Of a stretch of DNA of 10,118 bases, positions 1 to 5,152 are shown piece by piece (within the stretch, counting starts at the first letter, position 1; each line of letters opens with the position of its first letter). The position numbers were made by a program, and so were the translations under genes. Source of the DNA: a bacterium (GTDB taxonomy: Bacteria; Chloroflexota; Dormibacteria; UBA8260; Bog-877). The notes beneath the pieces were generated by a model. The model saw only the letters and a list, made by a program, of their open reading frames with translations, was not told the DNA's origin and did not search any database. The stretch spans positions 1-10,118 of the forward strand of contig JAKAVU010000082.1 in assembly GCA_021817185.1 (NCBI GenBank), read 5' to 3'.

Positions 1-708
1 GCCGGACGAGTCGGCTGGGCCTCGCCGATCGTGGTAGCTGGACTCGCCACATTCGTCGCTTTCAGTGCGGCTTTCGTCGCCATCGAGCACTGGGTCAGCC
101 GCCCGATGCTGCCCCTGTCGCTCTTCTCATCGGCCACGTTCTCTGGAGCCACCGCCGTCGGGCTGGCGATCAACCTGGGCTTCTACGGTGAGCTGTTTGT
201 GATGAGCCTCTACCTCCAGCAGGTCTTGAGGTTCTCGCCACTTCTCGCGGGCATAGCGCTCGCCCCAGAGGCTGCCATGGCTGTCGTGGGCTCGATCGTC
301 TCAGGGCGGGTCATGGCCCTTACCGGACCGCGCCTGCCCATGCTGAGCGGGCTCCTCCTCGGTGGGGTGGGCCTCCTCAGCTTGGTAGCAGTCAATGCGC
401 GGACTCCCTATGGGCTACTGGTCGTGCCCTTCATGGCGACGGGGTTGGGCATGTCCCTGGTAATGCCAGCGGCTACCGCCGCCGTCATGGAAGCGGCACC
501 ATCAGAACGAGCTGGGCTCGCCTCGGGCACCGTCAACTCTGCGCGCCAGCTTGGAGGCGTGGTCGGTGTCGCCCTCCTCGGCACCTTGGTGGCTCACCGA
601 GGGGGTTTCGTGGCTGGACTGCATCTCGATATGGCCCTGGCTGCCGGAGCATTCCTTGCTGGCGCCGTCCTCACCTGGCTGATCGTGGGCCGCGGCGACG
701 CGGGCTGA
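1..708 (+). CDS. DHA2/EmrB-type MFS drug exporter, C-terminal part (5' truncated by window)
   Basis: This is the C-terminal 235 residues of a major facilitator superfamily exporter of the 14-helix DHA2 (EmrB/QacA-like) type, a proton-driven multidrug efflux pump of the cytoplasmic membrane. The frame is open from base 1, so the real start lies outside the window; the GTG at 31 is internal. Several hydrophobic helices alternate with short charged loops. The stretch near residues 169-189 (ERAGLASG, then VNSARQLGG) is the typical late-helix DHA2 signature. The segment PMLPLSLF followed by FYGELFVMSLYLQQV is also typical, being the loop and helix in the second half of these pumps. The protein ends normally with a short polar tail after the last helix. 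The family call is firm; the substrate cannot be read from the sequence. No other gene on this strand follows within 4 kb, so it probably ends its transcription unit here. Confidence 0.9.
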   Translation, partial: AGRVGWASPIVVAGLATFVAFSAAFVAIEHWVSRPMLPLSLFSSATFSGATAVGLAINLGFYGELFVMSLYLQQVLRFSPLLAGIALAPEAAMAVVGSIVSGRVMALTGPRLPMLSGLLLGGVGLLSLVAVNARTPYGLLVVPFMATGLGMSLVMPAATAAVMEAAPSERAGLASGTVNSARQLGGVVGVALLGTLVAHRGGFVAGLHLDMALAAGAFLAGAVLTWLIVGRGDAG

Positions 709-1114
709 CCGGGCGACCCAACACGCCGCCACTAGGTGTCAGCCCCTCGCAGGAGATGGCGTAGCCAGTGTCCGAGAAGCCCCACGCCCCAGATTCCGAT
801 ACCTCGGCTACGCAGCTTTGCCAGATGCAGAGCCCCGCAGCCGCCTACCCAGACAAGGAAGGCGTCCAGCCGTGTTCCCAGCAGATGGTGGACTCTCAGG
901 ACCAGCTGCACTCCGATGACAGCCCGATCGGCCAAGTCTTGCCCAAGCACGCTCATTGCCCCGCGAGGGCGAGTCCTTCGACCAAGGGACCAGCCGGCGA
1001 CTTCTTCACCGGTTCGAGTCCTGGGCCCGCAGCAGCCTAAACCGTTTACCCTGAATCGCTCTGGGACGCGACCGGATTCTGACTTCAACCGCTCGAATCT
1101 GAACTGCTGACTAC
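709..1114. other. Gene-free stretch between the MFS gene and the Mth938-domain gene
   Basis: The stretch lies between convergent genes. It holds open frames on both strands (732-1088 minus, 736-1110 plus, 768-1040 plus), but none has a recognisable domain, a good ribosome binding site or a coherent hydrophobic or charged pattern. The plus frame at 768 would give a polar, Gln/Ser/Pro-rich 90-residue protein from a GTG without a Shine-Dalgarno. I saw no strong U-tailed terminator hairpin for either flanking gene. It is probably decayed or intergenic DNA. Confidence 0.5.
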
Positions 1115-1465
1115 TCAGCAGGTCACGTGCAGGATGGCGTTGGTGGCCTTGCCGCTGTCATTCAGGATGGCGATCGCCTCTTCGGTCGGCACACTCAGCA
1201 GCTCCACTTTGCGGCGCTTGGCCTCCTCCAGAACATCATCCATCACCGGCAACGCGCCCTCGGCTCCGGTACCCACCACCAGCCGGCGACAGTGCCACGG
1301 GATCTCTTCCTTGATCGAGAGAGGGGTATGGCCGTAGATGGCCCGGTACTGCTTGGAGGCCTTCTTCTTTCGCTTTCGAATCTCGCCCCGGTCGATGACC
1401 AGGTCGTGCCCGTAGACCACGCCGTCGATCATGATGGAGCCGAAGGAGAAGCTATCGAAGTGCAC
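1115..1465 (-). CDS. Mth938-like domain (DUF498/NDUFAF3-like) small protein
   Basis: This is a 116-residue cytoplasmic protein of the Mth938-like fold, related to archaeal MTH938, bacterial DUF498 proteins and the mitochondrial assembly factor NDUFAF3. Visible hallmarks are the N-terminal FDSFSFGSIMIDG, the central LVVGTGAEG loop and the end ELLSVPTEEAIAILND followed by AILHVTC. The last matches the family's usual PT-x-EA-x-x-x-YN and A-x-x-H-x-TC pattern. Length is normal. I chose the GTG at 1465 because an AAGGGGGG run precedes it by a few bases and it puts the conserved motif at the N-terminus. A GTG at 1483 would add six residues (MARGGP) but has no ribosome binding site. It lies 39 bases downstream of the HU-like gene and is probably co-transcribed with it. 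The biochemical role of bacterial members is unknown. Confidence 0.85.
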   Translation of the reverse strand: MHFDSFSFGSIMIDGVVYGHDLVIDRGEIRKRKKKASKQYRAIYGHTPLSIKEEIPWHCRRLVVGTGAEGALPVMDDVLEEAKRRKVELLSVPTEEAIAILNDSGKATNAILHVTC

Positions 1466-1504
1466 CGGTCCCCCCCTTGCCACAGGTTGTTCGAGGCTAC
1501 CCGC

Positions 1505-1846
1505 TCAGGCGGGGTGACGAGTCGCGCGCCGGCGGACGGGCTTGGAGGCGACGGCCACCTTGAGGGCACTGGCCGGGTAGAAGCGGACCTTCTTTGACGG
1601 GGCTACCTTGATCGCAGCCCCAGTCCTGGGGTTGCGCCGTATCCCGCCTGGGCTCTCGCGGACCTTCCATTGGCCGAACCCAGCGATGGCCACATCCTCC
1701 CCGGCTTCCAGCTTCTGGCCGAGCAGTCTGAAGATCAGTTGGAGCGTTTCGTCGGCGAAGCTGAAGCTAGAGAAGACGGGATCGCTCGAGTCTCCGTCAT
1801 ACACCAGCTTCGCCTGTAGGGTCTTGGCCAGTTCTCGGCGATTCAT
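1505..1846 (-). CDS. HU/IHF-family DNA-binding protein with an internal insert and basic tail
   Basis: This is a 113-residue histone-like protein that should bind and bend DNA as a dimer in the nucleoid. It starts with the HU-type helix MNRRELAKTLQAKL. It then has about 16 extra residues (VYDGDSSDPVFSSFSF) before the second helix ADETLQLIFRLLGQKL. The core follows: AIAGFGQWKVRE (canonical GFG-x-F/W turn), then RRNPRTGAAIKVAPSKKVRFYPASALK, which contains the RNP-x-TG beta-arm tip whose proline intercalates into DNA. The C-terminus ends in an Arg-rich tail (KPVRRRATRHPA). Ordinary HU is about 90-95 residues, so insert and tail together account for the length. The ATG is preceded by a GGGAG motif at suitable spacing. 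The downstream Mth938-domain gene probably forms an operon with it. Family confidence is high; whether it is the main HU or a specialised accessory paralogue is open. Confidence 0.9.
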   Translation of the reverse strand: MNRRELAKTLQAKLVYDGDSSDPVFSSFSFADETLQLIFRLLGQKLEAGEDVAIAGFGQWKVRESPGGIRRNPRTGAAIKVAPSKKVRFYPASALKVAVASKPVRRRATRHPA

Positions 1847-1896
1847 TGGGGAGTCTCCCGTGATCTCGATTGGGCCTTGATCGTGCCCCGCTGAGG

Positions 1897-1904
1897 ATTC
1901 TATA
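1897..1904 (-). promoter_or_regulatory. Possible -10 box for the HU-like gene
   Basis: Read on the minus strand the sequence is TATAGAAT, containing TAGAAT (TANNNT consensus), about 50 bases upstream of the HU start. No convincing -35 hexamer lies at 16-19 bp. It stands out because the surroundings are very G+C rich. Confidence 0.35.
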
Positions 1905-2002
1905 GACGTCGCCTCCTCCCTGGACCGCCCGACGTTATCATCCCTCTCCCGGCAGCCAACCTCACCAGTGCTCGGACCACTCCAGTACAGCTATCGCCCT
2001 TC

Positions 2003-2620
2003 TCACCCATGGAGCACTTTGCTCCACCAGCCCTCCTCGCCGAGCCGGTGGGCCGAACGGTACTGGGCCCGGGTCAGCTCCTCGGTCAACCCGGGAGCGA
2101 CGAGGTCGGTGCGCCCGCAGGCCCCGACCAGCACGCAGCCCCCCGAGAGTACTGCCAGCACCTCGTCGCCTTCCAGGACCATGAAGGCAGTGTGATGGGG
2201 AGTATGGCCAGGGGTGTGCATGGCCCGCAGGCGTGCCGTTCCGAAGGGCACCTCTTCCCCGTCGGCCACCGGGTGGTGACCGAAGGCGTACCCGGCCTGG
2301 GCTGGCAGCACATGGATGGCCCCGTACTCAGATGCCAGGGCCCGGCCACCGCTCACGTAGTCGTTGTGGACATGGGTCTCAGCCACCACGGCCAGCTTCC
2401 CGCCCAGCTCGGCCACGGCTGCCCGGTAGCGGTCGAGGTCCCGCTGTGGGTCGATCACGGCCACCTCAAGGCCGGAGCGAACCAGGTAGCTGTGGTCGCC
2501 CAGGCCGGGGGTGGAGAGCTGGTAGATCTCGACCGCGCCGGGGACCTCGATCCTCCTCAGGTCTACGGCAGACATAGTCGCGTTCGTGGTAGTCATGTCC
2601 GTGTTGGTCAACTCAACCAT
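2003..2620 (-). CDS. MBL-fold hydrolase of persulfide dioxygenase/rhodanese-fusion type, C-terminally truncated
   Basis: This 205-residue protein is related to glyoxalase II and ETHE1-like persulfide dioxygenases, in the subgroup usually fused to rhodanese domains and linked to sulfane-sulfur oxidation. Visible motifs are GDHSYLVRSG near 41-50, VIDPQRDLDRY near 55-64, the metal-binding ETHVHNDYVSGG near 81-92 (Tyr replaces the usual second His of THxHxDH, as is common in this subgroup), HTPGHTPHH near 135-143 and LSGGCVLVGACGRTDL near 158-173. It stops shortly after AQYRSAHRL. The late conserved His loop (LPTHG-like) and all of the rhodanese part of the roughly 460-residue fusion proteins are missing. 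The last ten or so residues (GWWSKVLHG) look like read-through into unrelated DNA. I chose ATG 2620 because GGAAGGAG ends 9 bases before it; ATG 2644 has no such site. It may be a non-functional remnant. Confidence 0.8.
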   Translation of the reverse strand: MVELTNTDMTTTNATMSAVDLRRIEVPGAVEIYQLSTPGLGDHSYLVRSGLEVAVIDPQRDLDRYRAAVAELGGKLAVVAETHVHNDYVSGGRALASEYGAIHVLPAQAGYAFGHHPVADGEEVPFGTARLRAMHTPGHTPHHTAFMVLEGDEVLAVLSGGCVLVGACGRTDLVAPGLTEELTRAQYRSAHRLGEEGWWSKVLHG

Positions 2621-2628
2621 GTGCTTAG

Positions 2629-2637
2629 ACTCCTTCC
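2629..2637 (-). promoter_or_regulatory. Ribosome binding site that sets the MBL start
   Basis: The minus-strand GGAAGGAG lies about 9 bases before ATG 2620 and overlaps the codons after the in-frame ATG 2644. This favours the downstream start. Confidence 0.6.
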
Positions 2638-2674
2638 TGTCCATGCTGTGTCGGTGCGGTGGCCTTGTACTGGT

Positions 2675-2704
2675 GATCCCCCCGCCCCCACGGACGGGGG
2701 GATC
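2675..2704 (-). terminator. Strong GC-rich hairpin between the exported-protein gene and the MBL gene
   Basis: There is a perfect 10-bp inverted repeat, GATCCCCCCG at 2675-2684 and CGGGGGGATC at 2695-2704, with a 10-base loop. It begins 17 bases after the stop codon of the exported-protein gene. There is no T run, so it is not a classical intrinsic terminator. It could be an attenuating or mRNA-stabilising hairpin that lets some transcription pass on to the MBL gene, which has no obvious promoter of its own. Confidence 0.5.
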
Positions 2705-2720
2705 GCGGCCGCATTCTCGC

Positions 2721-3149
2721 TTAAGAGGTCGAGGACTGGCCGCTTGAGGTGAGCCCGGTGCCCATCATCGAGCCCGCCTGCCCGGTGCCGTTCATCATGT
2801 TCGAACTGTCCATGAGCTGAAGCATCTGCGGCCAGATGGCCTCGAACTCAGCCCGGGCCTTCGGCGACAGACTGGCCAACATCGCCGACACCATGGGGTC
2901 GGTTCCGGTGGGCGCCTGGACGCTCAATGCGCCATTCGAGTCGGGGCTGGTCGTGCTGCCCCTGGTGGCGGCTCTCGTCACGGGGACACCAGCCGGCACC
3001 GCGGTGGCCACCATCGCGATCGCCGGGTACCCGCCGACGTGTCCGATCTGGCCTGGTGTCGCAGCGAAGGCAACCCCCGCGAAGAGAGCAGCGGACAGCC
3101 CGATGGCAGCCCCTGCGATCACCCAGCGGGTCGTGTGTTCAGGTTTCAT
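2721..3149 (-). CDS. Exported Met/Ser-rich protein of unknown function
   Basis: I recognise no family for this 142-residue protein. It has a clear Sec-type signal peptide: charged MKPEHTTR, a hydrophobic core from about 9 to 28, and an AFA-A cleavage site near residue 29. The mature part has a low-complexity Ala/Val/Thr/Pro/Gly linker (about 30-85). A short amphipathic helix follows (LSPKARAEFEAIWPQMLQLM, about 94-113), then a tail with paired methionines (SNMMNGTGQAGSMMGTG). Paired Met motifs occur in periplasmic copper-binding proteins, so extracytoplasmic metal handling is a reasonable guess but no more. An AGGAAGGA ribosome binding site sits 8 bases before the ATG. The promoter just upstream carries the 11-bp direct-repeat operator shared with the OsmC gene. 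The MBL gene follows about 100 bases downstream on the same strand. Confidence 0.75.
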   Translation of the reverse strand: MKPEHTTRWVIAGAAIGLSAALFAGVAFAATPGQIGHVGGYPAIAMVATAVPAGVPVTRAATRGSTTSPDSNGALSVQAPTGTDPMVSAMLASLSPKARAEFEAIWPQMLQLMDSSNMMNGTGQAGSMMGTGLTSSGQSSTS

Positions 3150-3188
3150 GAGTCTCGTCCTTCCTGTGAGGTTTATCCGACGAGGCCA

Positions 3189-3235
3189 ACCCTACGGGGC
3201 GACGGTGAAGATCCGGAGAACATCCGGCGTGCTCC
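3189..3235 (-). promoter_or_regulatory. Response-regulator-type promoter, copy A: three 11-bp direct repeats plus -10
   Basis: On the plus strand three consecutive 11-mers begin with CGG: CGGTGAAGATC (3203-3213), CGGAGAACATC (3214-3224) and CGGCGTGCTCC (3225-3235). On the minus strand, reading towards the exported-protein gene, the last repeat GATCTTCACCG is followed by exactly 8 bases and then TAGGGT (3194-3189), a TANNNT -10 box. A start site near 3182 would give a leader of about 33 bases to the ATG at 3149. Tandem 11-bp repeats ending where the -35 would be, with no -35 hexamer, are the layout of promoters activated by OmpR/PhoB-family regulators. The same layout recurs at 4093-4139. Confidence 0.65.
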
Positions 3236-3239
3236 CGGC

Positions 3240-3380
3240 GCTTTTCGCGGATGGTGAAGGTCGTGCCAAGTTGCGCCTTGGCCCGGCCCACTCGCCACCC
3301 TTGCCTCGATCCTTCTATGCAGCCGGCCGAGCGTGACCAATGGGGCCGACATCGACCCGAGTTCAGACGCGCTGCAGCTG
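3240..3380 (-). pseudogene. Histidine kinase C-terminal relic (copy A)
   Basis: Minus-strand translation gives RRIEARVASGPGQG, matching the end of a sensor kinase ATPase domain (HGG-R-I-E-A-R, then S-x-P-G-Q-G). The next expected piece, TTFTIRE, is present in another frame: about 10 extra bases (GCAACTTGGC, near 3269-3278) break the frame. Upstream of it only a weak echo of the LGLS-type G2 box can be seen. It is homologous at base level to the relic at 4141-4200. It is clearly not functional. It probably marks a former kinase gene whose 3' end abutted the operator at 3189-3235. Confidence 0.5.
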
Positions 3381-3483
3381 CCATTGTTCTGGACTAGAAA
3401 CGCACCAGCACAGATGTAGCCAAAGAGTTCGGCCAATGGGTTAGCAGGGAGGAAGTGAGAAGATTGCCTGGCTCCAACGGGAA

Positions 3484-4029
3484 TTATTCCGCGACAAAGG
3501 TCACGGGAACCGGGTTGCGCACAATGTCTAACACTGGCGATATTTCTTGCGCATGAGCCATGAGTTCGGCGAGTTGCTCTGCCGACGCATCCGACACGAC
3601 ATGGTATCGGACCTGTATCCCTTCATATCCGGGGCGTATAGTCTCGGATAGACCCAAAAAGGCGTGCAGGTCGAGGTCGCCCTCAAGGGCCAGGGTCAAC
3701 TTCTGCACCGTAATATTACTGGCCGCAGCACAATACACAATACTCACGGTCAGACACGACGCTAAGGCTGCTAACACCAATTCCACGGCATTAGGTCCAT
3801 GATTGGTCCCGAGGAGAATCGGCGGTTCATCCGACACAATGACAAACGGTTCATCCCGTGACGAATCTTCGTGCCCGGTGCCGTAAAACGACTGAATCCG
3901 GGCTTCGGAATGCCCGCCGCCTTCCCACGTCGTCTTTGACCGAAACTGAAAGCGCGCCAATTCCGGCTGCGCTTTTACAGCCTCAATGGTTGCCATGAGT
4001 TGGTCGACAGAAATCCCATTGCGTTCCAT
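3484..4029 (-). CDS. OsmC/Ohr-family protein (peroxide-related thiol protein)
   Basis: This 181-residue cytoplasmic OsmC-like protein belongs to a family whose members reduce organic hydroperoxides through a reactive cysteine. Typical features are a WEGGGHSEARIQSF strand near 35-48, the GPNAVELVLAALASCL motif near 78-93 with the conserved Cys92, a second Cys at 100 and GDLDLHAFLGLSETIRPGYE near 117-136. The end, SPVLDIVRNPVPV, is also typical. The second cysteine is only eight residues after the first, unlike classical OsmC/Ohr, so the redox chemistry may differ. Start ATG 4029 is supported by GGAGGA five bases upstream; the longer frame reaching up to 4479 is run-through from kinase/regulator debris. 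G+C is visibly lower than in neighbours (32 of 60 bases at its 3' end), suggesting recent acquisition. It sits directly behind the second 11-bp-repeat promoter. Confidence 0.88.
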   Translation of the reverse strand: MERNGISVDQLMATIEAVKAQPELARFQFRSKTTWEGGGHSEARIQSFYGTGHEDSSRDEPFVIVSDEPPILLGTNHGPNAVELVLAALASCLTVSIVYCAAASNITVQKLTLALEGDLDLHAFLGLSETIRPGYEGIQVRYHVVSDASAEQLAELMAHAQEISPVLDIVRNPVPVTFVAE

Positions 4030-4092
4030 CAGAATCCTCCATGTGAGTTTGGTCGATCTCGTACGGCCTCTCCGTGTTCGCCGACGTAGCTG

Positions 4093-4139
4093 ACCGTACA
4101 GGGAGGCGGTGAAGATTCGGTGAAGATCCGGCGCATGCC
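4093..4139 (-). promoter_or_regulatory. Response-regulator-type promoter, copy B: three 11-bp direct repeats plus -10
   Basis: The plus-strand repeats are CGGTGAAGATT (4107-4117), CGGTGAAGATC (4118-4128) and CGGCGCATGCC (4129-4139). On the minus strand they are followed by 8 bases and TACGGT (4098-4093), preceded by TG. Register, spacing and -10 match copy A at 3189-3235. A start near 4086 gives a leader of about 57 bases to the OsmC ATG. The proposed role is a binding site for an OmpR/PhoB-type regulator controlling the OsmC gene. Confidence 0.65.
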
Positions 4140-4140
4140 C

Positions 4141-4624
4141 GGCGCCGTTTGCGGAAGGCGGACAGTGAAGGTCGCTCCCTGGCGCGGCCGGCTCGCCACC
4201 ACGGCCGAGCCGATCCCCGACCCCCTGCCCCGACCGGCCTCGGCCACTTCCAAGCCGGCCCTCGTACCGTCGCCGGTGAGGCCGACATGGGTGTTTCCTC
4301 GGAGTGGAACGAACTTGATGGCGTTGGACAACAAGTCGTCGGCCCCTCGGGCGCAGCCGTGCCACCCGCTCGTCCGCAGAGGCCTTGGCCCCAAGCATCA
4401 TGATGGGCACATCGGAGACCTCTCGCATCGAGCCCACCACCTCCTCACCGGCGTGGTCGGGCATCATGAGGTCCAGCACCCCATCCCAGCCGCTGGGCTG
4501 CCTTCAGCGCCTCCTGGCCGGTCATGGCCACGCACACGGCCGAACCGTCGCGCTCGAGGTAGGTGCGGGCCACGTCGCTGATCTTGTGCTCGTCGTCCAC
4601 TACCAGCACGCTGGCCTTGCCCAT
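4141..4624 (-). pseudogene. Broken two-component genes: frameshifted receiver fused to a histidine kinase ATPase fragment
   Basis: It starts well: GGGAGG lies just before ATG 4624 and the protein begins MGKASVLVVDDEHKISDVA, a response-regulator receiver with its acidic pocket. Near 4487-4494 one extra base shifts the frame. The receiver continues in the next frame as VLDLMMPDHAGEEVV (phospho-acceptor Asp) and VSDVPIMMLGAKASADERVA. A second shift near 4330-4360 leads into GADDLLSNAIKFVPL. Here the receiver's usual GADD runs straight into a kinase N-box (LLSNAIKF), so the receiver end, the DNA-binding domain and most of the kinase are deleted. The remainder (LEVAEAGRGRGSGIGSAVVA, then RQGATFTVRLPQTAPG) lacks most of the G1/F/G2 region. 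It cannot make a working regulator. The kinase frame runs on to a TGA overlapping the OsmC ATG (TGATG), probably by chance. Confidence 0.75.
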
Positions 4625-4900
4625 CACCACCTCCCTGGACCTCCTGGCCGGCCAGGAACCGACCGCATCGTCCCGGCGCGGCGTCGATGCTCGAGAGGCC
4701 TCCTGACGCCTGCCTGCTGATTGGCCCTTAGTCCATCCCGGAGGAAGCTTGGTTGGTGCGATTCTGGCTGCGGGAATGTGGGTAGGCTAAAGGGGAAGTT
4801 ACGATTCCCCGATGCGGGGTTCGCATCACGCGGATGATGGCGACGCCGCCGTTTGAAGGGAGCGGCTCACTTACAAGCGGGTCGGAGGAGGTCGAGTGAG
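4625..4900. promoter_or_regulatory. Divergent intergenic region with hairpins upstream of the SHOCT gene
   Basis: The region separates the leftward receiver relic from the rightward SHOCT gene. A TAGGCT (4783-4788) could be a -10 for the SHOCT gene, though no good -35 is present. Downstream, two alternative hairpins overlap: CCCCG/CGGGG (4807-4811 with 4815-4819) and GATGCG/CGCATC (4811-4816 with 4822-4827). They would lie in the leader if the -10 is right, and could be an operator or a structured leader. GGAGGAGG (4884-4891) is the ribosome binding site for ATG 4901. Confidence 0.35.
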
Positions 4901-5152
4901 ATGATTTGGTACTGGGGTACTGGAGTCGCCTGGTGGGGGTGGCTTCTGATGGTCGTAAGCATGGTCGCCTTCTGGGGGTTCGTCATCTGGGGGATCGTGA
5001 TGCTCACGCGCTGGACTGCTGGCGCTGGCTCCGACGCTGGGTCCGACGGCATCGACCCCGAACGGATCCTTCGCCGACGCTTCGCCACCGGGGAGATCGA
5101 TGAGGAAGAGTACCGTCGCCGCCTCCAGGCGCTACGGGATCACAGCCAGTGA
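4901..5152 (+). CDS. Small membrane protein with C-terminal SHOCT domain
   Basis: This 83-residue protein has one or two closely spaced hydrophobic, Trp-rich segments (about 2-36, WYWGTGVAWWGWLLM and FWGFVIWGIVMLT). A Gly/Ser/Asp linker follows, then a SHOCT motif at about 52-80 (DPERILRRRFATGEIDEEEY, then RRRLQAL). SHOCT proteins are common in actinobacteria, often near metal-stress or two-component genes. The motif is thought to support oligomerisation or membrane-associated interactions; no specific function is known. The start at 4901 is set by a strong GGAGGAGG eight bases upstream, so the extra 16 residues of the longer frame from 4853 are excluded. It is divergent from the broken two-component genes and followed by about 750 bases without a recognisable gene, so it is probably monocistronic. 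Confidence 0.85.
   Translation: MIWYWGTGVAWWGWLLMVVSMVAFWGFVIWGIVMLTRWTAGAGSDAGSDGIDPERILRRRFATGEIDEEEYRRRLQALRDHSQ

Noticed and set aside
1000..1040. GGTTCGAGTCC resembling a tRNA T arm
   Set aside because: The flanking five-base stems do not pair and there is no CCA-proximal acceptor or upstream half.
732..1088. 118-codon minus-strand frame with a hydrophobic-looking C-terminus, and plus frames at 736 and 768
   Set aside because: There are no domains and no ribosome binding site. Long open frames on both strands are expected at this G+C.
2009..2752. 247-codon plus-strand frame
   Set aside because: It lies antisense to the MBL gene, whose motifs and ribosome binding site are clear. Its composition is that of a shadow frame.
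3484..4479. A single 331-codon minus-strand protein combining receiver and OsmC sequence
   Set aside because: The upstream part is frameshifted two-component debris. A strong GGAGGA site before ATG 4029 and the family length show that OsmC starts there.
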